Notes under the pieces: model-generated | What the model was told of the DNA's origin: nothing | The model's input: the letters and a program-made list of their open reading frames with translations, nothing else | Databases searched by the model: none | Source: Candidatus Helarchaeota archaeon | GTDB taxonomy: Archaea > Asgardarchaeota > Lokiarchaeia > Helarchaeales > HEL-GB-A | Direction: 5' to 3' | Assembly (NCBI GenBank): GCA_013375405.1 | Contig: JABXJU010000047.1 | Coordinates: 1 to 23,436, forward strand | Length of the DNA: 23,436 nt | Made by a program: the position numbers and the translations under genes | Part shown: piece after piece, positions 1-9,761 of the stretch | Layout of the letters: every line of letters starts with the position of its first letter | How positions within the stretch are numbered: the stretch's first letter is position 1

Positions 1-3159
<3,159 letters not shown>

Positions 3160-3308
3160 TCAAACCTGATTACATCAAAGAGGATTAGATGTGAAGTGAG
3201 ACTAACCAATCAAAAATGGATATTCAGATTAAAAAAGTTAATTACACACCTTTTTATTCTAAAAAAAATAAAATGACGCAATAAATTTTGCTCATCATCC
3301 TAAAATTC

Positions 3309-3316
3309 TTAAAAAA
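3309..3316 (+). promoter_or_regulatory. possible TATA-like box for the QueG-like gene
   Basis: The 213-nt divergent gap between lacZ (starts 3153, leftward) and the gene at 3367 is AT-rich and holds no ORF worth calling. TTAAAAAA at 3309-3316 sits about 55 nt before the ATG at 3367, which would place a transcript start near 3338. The match is weak. I could not pick a convincing box for lacZ on the other strand. Confidence 0.25.
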
Positions 3317-3366
3317 TCATGATTAATCCCTGACTACAGGATTGTCCTCAGTGAAGTTGATTTAAT

Positions 3367-4269
3367 ATGAATGCCCAAGTACAGAAATTTTTAGAAGAAT
3401 TATTTTCTTCTAGTGAATTAAATCGCCTTCCAGAGAGTTATGGAGGTGGGAGGATTTTTTCTCCACCCGTAATTGGGATTTCGCAGGGTGACGATCCGAT
3501 TTTTCACAAATTTAAAGAGGTTGTAAATCCGAAACATCTTACGCCGGCTGAGATGTGGGTTGCCAGCGGACTCCCAGATGAAGATGGGTTAGCATCCCGT
3601 CTTCGGATTCTATCCATTGTTTGTCCGTATACCGAACGTATTCGAGAAGAAAGCATGGGTGCAAAGGAAATACCTGCTGAAATTTACTGTATAGGGCGAA
3701 ACTATGCTAATCCATTCAAGGTTGAGATTATGAAAGAGACCATAAAATATTTCCAAAATCAGGGATTTCAAGCCACAGCTGGAGCGCTAAGTGAGGCATT
3801 TAGTATCTATCCCGGTTTTTACTCAACCTGGTCAGAGCGACATATCGCCTTTGCTGCAGGATTAGGCACATTTAGTCTTCACGAAGGTCTCATTACGGAG
3901 ATTGGTTGTAATGTTAGGTTGTGTTCAGTCATTACCGACGCACCTCTTAGAGTAACTCCTAGAAAGAATGATGATCCCCATGCCAATTGTCTGTATTATT
4001 CAACCAATACATGTAAAAAATGCATGGATAGATGCCCTATAGGAGCTATTACAGAGGAAGGGCATGATAAGGTTAAATGCCGGAAACTAGGAAGTAAAAT
4101 TGAAAGAATAATGAATAAACGTCTTGGTTCGATCCTTAAGCCTCATTATCGCCGCATCAATGGTCAATATTTCAAACAAGTTCCGCCTGTAGGCTGCGCC
4201 TTTTGCCAGTTCGGTGTTCCCTGTATGGATAAAAATCCGATGGCTACCAAGAAAGCAAAAAATGGCTGA
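3367..4269 (+). CDS. QueG-like double [4Fe-4S] cluster protein (epoxyqueuosine reductase / reductive dehalogenase-like)
   Basis: 300 aa. The central part has the signature found in QueG and reductive-dehalogenase-type proteins: WSERHIAFAAGLGTFSLHEG (about 155-174), followed by TEIGCNVRLCSVITD. The C-terminal third is a double-cluster ferredoxin module: C216-x2-C219-x3-C223-P, an extra C238, then C277-x2-C280-x5-C286. Family members reduce epoxyqueuosine in tRNA using cobalamin, or are uncharacterised corrinoid/Fe-S oxidoreductases. I see no canonical B12-binding motif, and the protein is somewhat shorter than QueG, so cobalamin use and the substrate are unknown. It stands alone: lacZ is divergent and the MaoC gene is convergent, only 20 nt away. 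The ATG is preceded by a weak AAGTTGAT rather than a good ribosome site. A specific tRNA role is doubtful; a general electron-transfer or reductase role is the safer call. Confidence 0.7.
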   Translation: MNAQVQKFLEELFSSSELNRLPESYGGGRIFSPPVIGISQGDDPIFHKFKEVVNPKHLTPAEMWVASGLPDEDGLASRLRILSIVCPYTERIREESMGAKEIPAEIYCIGRNYANPFKVEIMKETIKYFQNQGFQATAGALSEAFSIYPGFYSTWSERHIAFAAGLGTFSLHEGLITEIGCNVRLCSVITDAPLRVTPRKNDDPHANCLYYSTNTCKKCMDRCPIGAITEEGHDKVKCRKLGSKIERIMNKRLGSILKPHYRRINGQYFKQVPPVGCAFCQFGVPCMDKNPMATKKAKNG

Positions 4270-4289
4270 TAGACCTGGATATTTTCTAA

Positions 4290-4769
4290 TTATTTGACCT
4301 CAAATCCTCCGGGCATCACTACTATTCCAGTCTCAGTGATGCAGACATTTTTACCAACTTTTGATTCATCTTCACTTTTATTAACAACGGTTGATATTTC
4401 TATAGTTATAACTAGCATCCCATTCTTCTTGATTTCCATATTTTTAATTTTTGGAGTCGATTTTAATTTATCCCCATCCTTGATGGGAGGCGCACCTTTT
4501 GGAAAGCTATAAACTTGACCTCCATGCAAAATTTTGAGGGGATTCGTGATAATCAGTGATCCATCGGGATTTTTTGCCTCAAAAATTGCCCGGATCGCGG
4601 GAGCTACATAAGAATTTGCATAAGAGGGATGGGCAATAGGATCGTTCTCATCATTAAATTGGGCTTGTTTGACTCCGATTGATTTTGCAAATTCAAGTAA
4701 TTTCTTCTTTTTTACTTTGAACTCACCAGACTTTAATTCCTGTCCAATTAAAGTTGAAAAATCACTCAT
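4290..4769 (-). CDS. MaoC-like N-terminal half-dehydratase (hot-dog fold)
   Basis: 159 aa, resembling the MaoC_dehydrat_N/FAS1-DH family. In that family an N-terminal hot-dog subunit pairs with a catalytic MaoC subunit to hydrate enoyl-CoA or dehydrate 3-hydroxyacyl-CoA. Supporting features: a helical start containing LLEFAKSIG, HPSYANSYVAPAIRAI (about 47-62), then LHGGQVYSFPKGAPPIKDGD (81-100), typical of the binding half, and a strand-rich C-terminus ending in VVMPGGFEVK. I do not see the Asp-x4-His hydratase motif of the catalytic half, and no second half is encoded in the window, so the partner must be elsewhere. The ATG at 4769 has a good GGAGG at 4780-4784 and a TATA box further upstream. 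The divergent neighbour is a hydroxyacyl-CoA dehydrogenase-type SDR, which supports a shared acyl-CoA pathway. Confidence 0.75.
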   Translation of the reverse strand: MSDFSTLIGQELKSGEFKVKKKKLLEFAKSIGVKQAQFNDENDPIAHPSYANSYVAPAIRAIFEAKNPDGSLIITNPLKILHGGQVYSFPKGAPPIKDGDKLKSTPKIKNMEIKKNGMLVITIEISTVVNKSEDESKVGKNVCITETGIVVMPGGFEVK

Positions 4770-4779
4770 TTTCTGTATA

Positions 4780-4830
4780 CCTCCAAATGACTATGAACAA
4801 AATTATTATCATAACTTTTTATACCTTTTT
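4780..4830 (-). promoter_or_regulatory. archaeal BRE/TATA promoter and ribosome-binding site of the MaoC-like gene
   Basis: Read on the minus strand, AAAAAGG followed by TATAAAAAG (4815-4830) forms a good BRE plus TATA box. It would put the transcript start near 4793. GGAGG at 4780-4784 lies 10 nt before the ATG. This is the clearest archaeal-style promoter in the window. The rest of the 216-nt divergent gap holds the presumed promoter of the SDR gene, with candidate AT-rich boxes at 4905-4918. Confidence 0.6.
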
Positions 4831-4985
4831 GCTATAGAGCCCCCAATGCTGTAAAGCTTTCACGACTTCTTTTTTCGTTCCCCGATTAATATCTAAATTA
4901 AGCAAAATTTTTAATGAATATAGCTAAAATTCAAATAGTGTTTTTATTGTCGTAGATATAGATTATAAGAAAAGAGGTGAAAGTA

Positions 4986-5933
4986 ATGGGACTTTTAGAT
5001 GGTAAAGTAGCTATTGTGACTGGAGCTGGTCGTGGTATTGGAAGAGAAGAGGCACTTCTGTTAGCTAAAGAAGGAGCAGCAGTTGTAGTAAATGATTTAG
5101 GTGCAAGCCATGACGGTAGTGGTAAGCCCACTAAAGTAGCAGATGAAGTGGTTGAGGAAATCAAGAAAGCTGGAGGTAAAGCTGCTGCCAACTACGATTC
5201 TGTTTCGGATTTTAATAAAGCAAAACAAATGATAGACCAAGCAGTAGAGACATTTGGACATCTCAATATCTTAGTTAATAATGCTGGAATACTTCGAGAT
5301 CGCATGATCTTTAATATGACAGAAGATGAATTTGATCAAGTTATGGGTGTTCATGTTAAAGGAACATGGAACATGACTCGGCATGCTTGTGCCTATTGGA
5401 GAAAGGAAAGAAAAGCTGGAAAAGATCCTAAAAATCTACCTGCATCTATCATAAATACTACGAGCGATGCAGGATTATTAGGTAATGCAGGGCAAAGTAA
5501 TTATGGAACAGCCAAAGCTGCAATTGCAGGACTGACCATCATCACAGCATTGGATGTTAAAAAATACAAAATAAGAGCTAATGCAATTGCGCCCCAGGCA
5601 CGAACGCGTCTTACAACCGATGCGACCCCTAGTACGAAAGGTATTATGGAATCAACTATAGGAAAACCCTTCGATCCCCTCGACCCAGCTCATGTTGCAC
5701 CCTTCGTTATTTTTCTTGCAAGTGACGCAGCCGCGAGAATTTCGGGTCGAGTCTTTCGAGTCGTTGGTAATTTTCTTGTGTTTTTAAAAGGATGGCATAC
5801 AGTTGATATACTTGAAAAAAAAGAGGGAGCTTGGACAGCAAGTGACTTTGTTGAAAGAGTGGATGAAATAAGAAAAAAAATTCCAAAACCGGAAAATATC
5901 CAAGATGTTTTTAGCAAGTTACTTAAAATTTAA
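4986..5933 (+). CDS. SDR-family (3R)-hydroxyacyl-CoA dehydrogenase-like oxidoreductase
   Basis: 315 aa, NAD(P)-dependent short-chain dehydrogenase most like the dehydrogenase domain of peroxisomal multifunctional enzyme type 2 (HSD17B4). Seen: TGAGRGIG cofactor loop (12-19), NDLGASHDGSG (36-46, characteristic of that subgroup), NNAG (98-101), catalytic Ser160 in NTTSDAG, Tyr173 and Lys177 in NYGTAKAA. The C-terminal extension (about 255-315) is longer than in minimal SDRs and ends in a charged helix. Likely reaction: 3-hydroxyacyl-CoA to 3-oxoacyl-CoA or the reverse, in the cytosol. The start was chosen at ATG 4986 because GAGGTG at 4974-4979 sits 6 nt before it; a GTG at 4977 is in frame but lies inside that ribosome site. 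The MaoC-like dehydratase is divergent, so the two could serve consecutive acyl-CoA steps. The exact substrate is inferred only. Confidence 0.85.
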   Translation: MGLLDGKVAIVTGAGRGIGREEALLLAKEGAAVVVNDLGASHDGSGKPTKVADEVVEEIKKAGGKAAANYDSVSDFNKAKQMIDQAVETFGHLNILVNNAGILRDRMIFNMTEDEFDQVMGVHVKGTWNMTRHACAYWRKERKAGKDPKNLPASIINTTSDAGLLGNAGQSNYGTAKAAIAGLTIITALDVKKYKIRANAIAPQARTRLTTDATPSTKGIMESTIGKPFDPLDPAHVAPFVIFLASDAAARISGRVFRVVGNFLVFLKGWHTVDILEKKEGAWTASDFVERVDEIRKKIPKPENIQDVFSKLLKI

Positions 5934-5934
5934 A

Positions 5935-5957
5935 TTTTTTTTTTTATATTTTTTTAT
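5935..5957 (+). terminator. oligo-T terminator after the SDR gene
   Basis: An uninterrupted run of 11 T residues starts just after the TAA of the SDR gene, followed by ATA and another long T run. This fits archaeal intrinsic termination at T-tracts without a hairpin. The remainder of the gap to 6126 is AT-rich, and its only recognisable content is the orphan repeat copy at 6041-6079. Confidence 0.6.
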
Positions 5958-6040
5958 TGAAAATGGCATTAAATATAATCAGAAGATGAACTATGAGACT
6001 ATTGTAATAAAAAAATACTATAATCTTTACATAAAGCGTT

Positions 6041-6079
6041 ATATTGCTTGATTTTCAGGATTTATTTTATCAGAAGAAT
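6041..6079 (+). repeat. left copy of a 39-bp direct repeat (orphan acyl-CoA synthetase start)
   Basis: This stretch matches 7549-7587 at 36 of 39 positions, the mismatches being C/A, T/C and A/C. The right copy is the first 12 codons of the acyl-CoA synthetase gene. The left copy reads TTG then LDFQDLFYQKN in the same frame, loses similarity and stops at TAA after 17 codons. It is therefore either the decayed start of a second synthetase gene or a duplication scar left when the coiled-coil segment between the copies arrived. Confidence 0.75.
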
Positions 6080-6126
6080 AGAACTAATTCCAATTAATTT
6101 CTCCTTATTTCGAGGGTTTTAAATAC

Positions 6127-7167
6127 TCAAGTTTCTGAATCATCAACTACTAGAAGAATTTCCGGCTCCTCTTTCTCTTCCTCGATGGCGTCTTTTCGAT
6201 TCGTTTCATCCGGCTCCACCTTCTCTTTCTTGCTGGAGGGTTTTACTAGAGGAGGCTTATCCGGCTCCTCTTTCTCTTCCTCGATGGCGTCTTTTCGATT
6301 CGTTTCATCCGGCTCCACCTTCTCTTTCTCGCTGGAGGGTTTTACTAGAGGAGCTTCATCCGGCTCCTCTTTCTCGAGGGTTTCTTTTGCTATAAGCGGT
6401 TCATCCGGTTCCTCTTTCTCTTTCTCTAAAGCGTCTGTAGCGTATCCAAAGAATTCCTTGATCTCATGTAAAAGGGCGCTCCGGATGGAAACGGGTTTGG
6501 GTTTGTCAGCTGGTTTGGATTTGTCAGCTTTAGGGGTAGGTTTGAGTAACTTCTTTCTAAAGGCGACGATATCTTCCTCGGAGGGTCCCATATCAGATGA
6601 GGCTGAAGCGACTAGTGGTGCTGATGAGGATGGGGGGCTTATTCGTGATGATGAGGGGATTGATCGAGAAGTTGAAGGAACTGATGGTCCGATGATGGTA
6701 GTTCTGGGCTGTCTTTTAGAGGTTGTTTGTAGAGAGGGTGTCGGTTTTGATAAGAGAAACGATTTAATGAGATCTATAGATTCCTCAACCGCCTCAACTC
6801 GTTTCTGAAGGTCTTGCTCGCGCTGTTCTACCATCCCGATGGCATTAATCATCATCATAACAATTTTCTCAACTTGGTACTCATTCATTAATAGTTCGGC
6901 TTCTTCTTGAACCGTATCTTCAATTATGGGAACCCGTTCTTTAGCTCTTTTGACGTAAAGGATTCTGTTGGAGATACTGTCGATCCTCTTTTCGATCTTT
7001 AACTTTTGAGCAGGGAACTCCTTCACATTTATCTGTCCTAACTTTGCCTTGTCCCGCAGCTCTTTTAATTCCTCAAAGGCGTCAAATAATGCCTTCTTTA
7101 GTTTCGCAAGGGTTTTCTCCACCGATCCCTCTTGCAGAATATCGTGAATATACTTACTCAGTTCCAA
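6127..7167 (-). CDS. hypothetical coiled-coil protein with disordered repeat-containing acidic tail
   Basis: 346 aa, not recognised. Residues 1-140 are predominantly helical and charged with heptad-like spacing (for example 15-45, 50-80, 112-138), so a coiled coil or helical bundle is likely. Residues 141-230 form a Ser/Pro/Thr/Lys-rich linker. Residues 228-245 form a short helix (SIRSALLHEIKEFFGYAT). Residues 246-346 are Glu/Lys/Pro-rich with an almost perfect 33-residue repeat (KVEPDETNRKD, AIEEEKEEPD, LVKPSS), ending in a hydrophobic patch EILLVVDD. No signal peptide, membrane segment or catalytic motif is seen. The architecture (helical module, flexible linker, charged tail) fits a scaffold, cytoskeletal or membrane-remodelling adaptor. 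A relation to ESCRT-III-like helical proteins is only a guess. TTG start at 7167 with GTGAGG at 7177-7182, 9 nt upstream. Confidence 0.7.
   Translation of the reverse strand: MELSKYIHDILQEGSVEKTLAKLKKALFDAFEELKELRDKAKLGQINVKEFPAQKLKIEKRIDSISNRILYVKRAKERVPIIEDTVQEEAELLMNEYQVEKIVMMMINAIGMVEQREQDLQKRVEAVEESIDLIKSFLLSKPTPSLQTTSKRQPRTTIIGPSVPSTSRSIPSSSRISPPSSSAPLVASASSDMGPSEEDIVAFRKKLLKPTPKADKSKPADKPKPVSIRSALLHEIKEFFGYATDALEKEKEEPDEPLIAKETLEKEEPDEAPLVKPSSEKEKVEPDETNRKDAIEEEKEEPDKPPLVKPSSKKEKVEPDETNRKDAIEEEKEEPEILLVVDDSET
6162..6420 (-). repeat. in-frame 99-bp tandem repeat inside the coiled-coil gene
   Basis: The string CCGGCTCCTC recurs at 6162 (slightly shorter match), 6261 and 6360, exactly 99 bp apart. 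The first two units are nearly identical and encode a 33-residue repeat. The third is shortened and diverged, with a further related start (CCGGTTCCTC) 45 bp later at 6405. All spacings are multiples of three, so copy-number change by slippage would keep the reading frame. Confidence 0.9.
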
Positions 7168-7235
7168 GGGTTAAATCCTCACCCAACTAATTACTATTTC
7201 CTTCTTTTTGTGGTTATTTTTCAAAATCATTAATG

Positions 7236-7252
7236 ATACCATTACATGGTAT
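7236..7252. promoter_or_regulatory. palindromic operator candidate ATACCAT-TAC-ATGGTAT
   Basis: Two perfect 7-bp inverted arms with a 3-bp spacer. On the minus strand it lies about 24 bp downstream of the TATA-like box at 7262-7279, so its centre (7244) coincides with the predicted transcript start of the coiled-coil gene. That is a common position for archaeal repressor sites. The binding protein is not identified. Confidence 0.45.
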
Positions 7253-7261
7253 GATATGTCC

Positions 7262-7279
7262 ATTTAATATTTAAAATCT
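7262..7279 (-). promoter_or_regulatory. TATA-like box for the coiled-coil gene
   Basis: On the minus strand the sequence reads TTTTAAATATTAAATG. Its spacing to the palindrome centre is about 25 bp, and about 100 bp to the TTG start at 7167. This is supported only by composition and spacing. Confidence 0.35.
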
Positions 7280-7496
7280 GAGACTTTTTTTAAACTTATG
7301 TTGATTGTATTCGAGTTTTGCCTCGTGCTAAATTACTGACTTTCGATCAAAAAATAATTGTAATTGAAGCTTCTCTATTAATTAATCAAACTATTCATCA
7401 AATTTATTCACTAAATAAAATTTTACTCAGATACACTTTATTAATTATAGAAATTAATAGAAGTATATCAAAATTTTAGAAAAGAAGGGACGTATT

Positions 7497-7559
7497 ATGT
7501 CCAAAACCTCAAAATCTCGTTTGCCTTGGAAAATGATCGGAACGTGGCATATTGCTTGA
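7497..7559 (+). CDS. possible 20-residue leader ORF overlapping the acyl-CoA synthetase start
   Basis: ATG at 7497, preceded by the purine-rich AGAAGGGA (7482-7489), encodes 20 residues beginning MSKTSKSRLPWKMIG and stops at TGA 7557-7559, eight bases past the first base of the synthetase's TTG start (7552). The synthetase TTG has no good ribosome site of its own, so a coupled leader peptide is possible. It could equally be the end of a deleted upstream gene, or chance. Confidence 0.25.
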   Translation: MSKTSKSRLPWKMIGTWHIA

Positions 7560-7587
7560 TTTTAAGGATTTATTCTATCCGAAGAAT
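7549..7587 (+). repeat. right copy of the 39-bp direct repeat (start of acyl-CoA synthetase gene)
   Basis: Matches 6041-6079 at 36 of 39 positions and covers the TTG start plus the first codons (LDFKDLFYPKN) of the downstream gene. Similarity fades a few bases after 7587. The two copies bracket about 1.47 kb containing the coiled-coil gene and its promoter. Confidence 0.75.
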
Positions 7588-8985
7588 ATTGCCATCATTG
7601 GAATATCCAGTCATCCGTTAAAAGGTGAAATGCTTTTAAACGTCTTACTTGTGTCAAAGTATCCTGGTAAGATATATTTAATTAATCCTAAATATTCTGA
7701 ACTGTTTGGAAGAAAGGTATATCCCTCCATTTTAGATGTTCCCGAAGATGTTGATTTAGCTATTATAGCAGTTGCTGCTAATAAGTGCCCTGAAATAATA
7801 AAACAGTGCGGTGGTAAGGTAAAATTTGCATCGATTTTTACAGCGGGATTTAGCGAATTAGATAATAAAGAATTGGAAGATAAGGTTGCACAAATAGCAA
7901 AGGAGGGGAATGTTCGATTATTAGGGCCAAATTGTATGGGAGTCCATTGTAACGAAAGTCGAGTATCTTTTTTTCTTAAACAACAAGCAGGAAAAATAGG
8001 TAACATCGGATTTATATCGCAATCTGGGGGGCATGCATTTACATTTTCAATTTGGGGTATAGGAAAGGGATTAGAATTTAATAAAACAGTAAGCATTGGA
8101 AATCAATGTGATTTAACCATTCAGGATTTTGTAGAATATTTTGGAAATGAGCCGGATATTAAAATAATTGGTGTTTATATTGAAGATATTAAGGATGGGC
8201 AAGATTTCTGCAAAAAAGTAAAACAAGTAACTAAGAAAAAGCCGATATTTGTATGGAAAGGAGGAGTAACTGAAGATGGTAAAGAAGCAGCTCTTAGCCA
8301 TACAGGGGCACTAGCAATCCCAAACTATCTGTGGTATCCAGTTATGAGGCAAATTGGTGTGATTTCTGCTGATTCTTTAGAGGAATTAGGGGACCTTATG
8401 ATGAGTTCTCTTTATTTAGATTCATCATACCCAGAGGGGTTAAATGTGAGTATTTTAGTTGGTGGTGGAGGGTCTTCAGTGGAGATAACAGATGCTTGCG
8501 CAAGAGAGGGACTTCACATACCTAGATTCTCTGCGGAAACTATGAATAGGCTATCAAAACTAATGCCTCTTGTAGGTACAATTAGGAAAAATCCTGTAGA
8601 TTTAGCAGGCATGCATTTCTTACCCGAGGTATTTGGACAGGCTGTAGACATTGTCCATGAAGATCCAAATATAGATGCAATTATCACATATCAAATGACA
8701 GAACGATTTTTTTGGAATACTGAAAGGGTTAGGTCAATGGGGAGAGCGGATTTCAATTTCAATGAAAATATTATCAAGGAATACGAACGATTAAAGAAAG
8801 TTAGTAAAAAACCACTAATTTGCGTTGTTCCAAGAATTGTCGAATCGGATTTAGAAATAGATAAAGTTCGAATCGAATTTATTAATGCGTTATCTGACTT
8901 GAAAATTCCGATTCTTCCCTCTATTTCCCGGGCTGCGAAAGTTCTCGTGCGTTTATATAATTATACTAAATATCTCCTAAGGTAA
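7552..8985 (+). CDS. acyl-CoA synthetase (ADP-forming), alpha-type subunit
   Basis: 477 aa. N-terminal CoA-binding Rossmann domain (FYPKNIAIIGIS, about 8-19; LLGPNCMGVH about 123-132), then the succinyl-CoA-ligase-like domain (GFISQSGGHAF about 153-163; SIGNQCDLTIQDFVEYF 181-197) with the phosphorylated His250 in ALSHTGAL, then a further ligase-like domain carrying LVGGGGSSVEI and KNPVDLAG. It lacks the ATP-grasp beta region, so it is an alpha-only form needing a separate beta subunit, which is not in the window. The family interconverts acyl-CoA, ADP and phosphate with acid, CoA and ATP; in archaea it conserves energy from acyl-CoA oxidation. The TTG start at 7552 is the first start after the in-frame stop at 7534. 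Alone on its strand here, convergent with the regulator. Consistent with acyl-CoA release for the nearby dehydrogenase and dehydratase genes; substrate unknown. Confidence 0.85.
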   Translation: MLDFKDLFYPKNIAIIGISSHPLKGEMLLNVLLVSKYPGKIYLINPKYSELFGRKVYPSILDVPEDVDLAIIAVAANKCPEIIKQCGGKVKFASIFTAGFSELDNKELEDKVAQIAKEGNVRLLGPNCMGVHCNESRVSFFLKQQAGKIGNIGFISQSGGHAFTFSIWGIGKGLEFNKTVSIGNQCDLTIQDFVEYFGNEPDIKIIGVYIEDIKDGQDFCKKVKQVTKKKPIFVWKGGVTEDGKEAALSHTGALAIPNYLWYPVMRQIGVISADSLEELGDLMMSSLYLDSSYPEGLNVSILVGGGGSSVEITDACAREGLHIPRFSAETMNRLSKLMPLVGTIRKNPVDLAGMHFLPEVFGQAVDIVHEDPNIDAIITYQMTERFFWNTERVRSMGRADFNFNENIIKEYERLKKVSKKPLICVVPRIVESDLEIDKVRIEFINALSDLKIPILPSISRAAKVLVRLYNYTKYLLR

Positions 8986-9059
8986 AATATAAAAGAATGA
9001 GTTATCCAGGTCAGAAAAACAGAATTTTTTAACTATATGATATTAAATATAATTGAAGA

Positions 9060-9761
9060 TTATGGTGGAGGTCCGCTTAAGTCGAATTTAAAATCGACAA
9101 CCTTTTCTTCGGTTGCGATTTGATTAATAGTTACCTTTCCGGAAATATAATTATTCAATTCCTCTTCCATTACGCCCGATATTAAGTAAAAATGCATAGG
9201 GGCATCTATATAATCGGAATTTTCCATTCTCAATATGATAATTCTTGTACCATCAATAATAATTGGGGGTTTCCAAACATAGTTATCAAACCAACGGGCA
9301 ACAGAATCAATTACATTCATAAAAAATCGGGCAAGCTCATCCGGCTTGAAATTATCATATGATATTTGCATTTCTTTTACAAAATCAAATACGCGGCTAT
9401 CTGAAAAGTCAACAAAATTAAAATCTTTTGCGGTAGACTTTCCAAGTCCTTTAATTTCCTCGGGTCCTACACCTATTTTTTCAAAATTTTTCAACATAGT
9501 AATATAAAGAGGAATAATAAAATTTTGTAATTGCTTTCCCTTGTTTTTTTCTTCTAAATAGATATCTTTATGTATCCATAGTTTATATTGGCCCACATCT
9601 TGAACAACTGCAAGTCCTTCATTCTCCAAACTTTTCAAATATTTTGTAACTGTGGTGCGGCTAATTTTTAATTTTTCTGCAATTTTAGTAATATTCATCC
9701 CAAATCGAGAATTTATCAGAACTCCTAAAATCTCATCTTTAATGTTTTGTTTAAGTCCCAT
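9060..9761 (-). CDS. winged-helix transcriptional regulator with unknown sensor domain
   Basis: 233 aa from the ATG at 9761. The helix-turn-helix occupies about residues 23-48 (NITKIAEKLKISRTTVTKYL), followed by the wing (GLAVVQDVGQYKLWI). The remaining roughly 150 residues form a mixed alpha/beta domain with several Trp/Tyr/Phe (SVARWFDNYVWKPP, RMENSDYIDAPMHFYLISG) that I do not recognise and that may bind a small hydrophobic ligand. A TTG ten codons upstream (9791) is in frame but has no ribosome site, while AAAGGAG at 9774-9780 precedes the ATG, if at a longish 12-nt spacing. It is divergent from the flavoprotein/HgdB-like cluster and separated from it by a repeat-bearing intergenic region, so local control of that cluster, with an acyl- or aryl-CoA as ligand, is the natural inference. 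Confidence 0.8.
   Translation of the reverse strand: MGLKQNIKDEILGVLINSRFGMNITKIAEKLKISRTTVTKYLKSLENEGLAVVQDVGQYKLWIHKDIYLEEKNKGKQLQNFIIPLYITMLKNFEKIGVGPEEIKGLGKSTAKDFNFVDFSDSRVFDFVKEMQISYDNFKPDELARFFMNVIDSVARWFDNYVWKPPIIIDGTRIIILRMENSDYIDAPMHFYLISGVMEEELNNYISGKVTINQIATEEKVVDFKFDLSGPPP

Larger units (their letters stand above)
7168..7551. other. 384-nt intergenic region with promoter, palindrome and small ORFs
   Basis: Very AT-rich gap between the divergent coiled-coil and acyl-CoA synthetase genes. It holds the coiled-coil gene's ribosome site (7177-7182), a perfect palindrome at 7236-7252, a TATA-like box at 7262-7279, an unremarkable 53-codon TTG ORF at 7318-7479, and a 20-codon ATG ORF at 7497-7559 that overlaps the synthetase start. 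No RNA gene was recognised. Confidence 0.6.

Noticed and set aside
6185..6808. 207-codon open frame on the plus strand opposite the coiled-coil gene
   Set aside because: It is Ser/Phe/Gly-rich and mirrors the repetitive Glu/Lys/Pro codons of the opposite strand; no start signal and no plausible domain. The minus-strand gene has a ribosome site and sensible architecture.
7318..7479. 53-codon TTG ORF in the 384-nt gap (begins PRAKLLTFDQK), faintly like a transposase helix-turn-helix
   Set aside because: No ribosome site, low-complexity Ile/Leu-rich second half, too short and not matched by inverted repeats or other transposase parts.
7168..7551. Possible insertion sequence ends around the coiled-coil segment
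   Set aside because: Despite the bracketing direct repeat, I found no terminal inverted repeats, transposase or integrase; the repeat is an imperfect gene-start copy, too long and diverged for a fresh target-site duplication.
7611..8096. 161-codon open frame on the minus strand inside the acyl-CoA synthetase gene
   Set aside because: Antisense shadow of a strongly conserved coding region; the translation has no recognisable domain.
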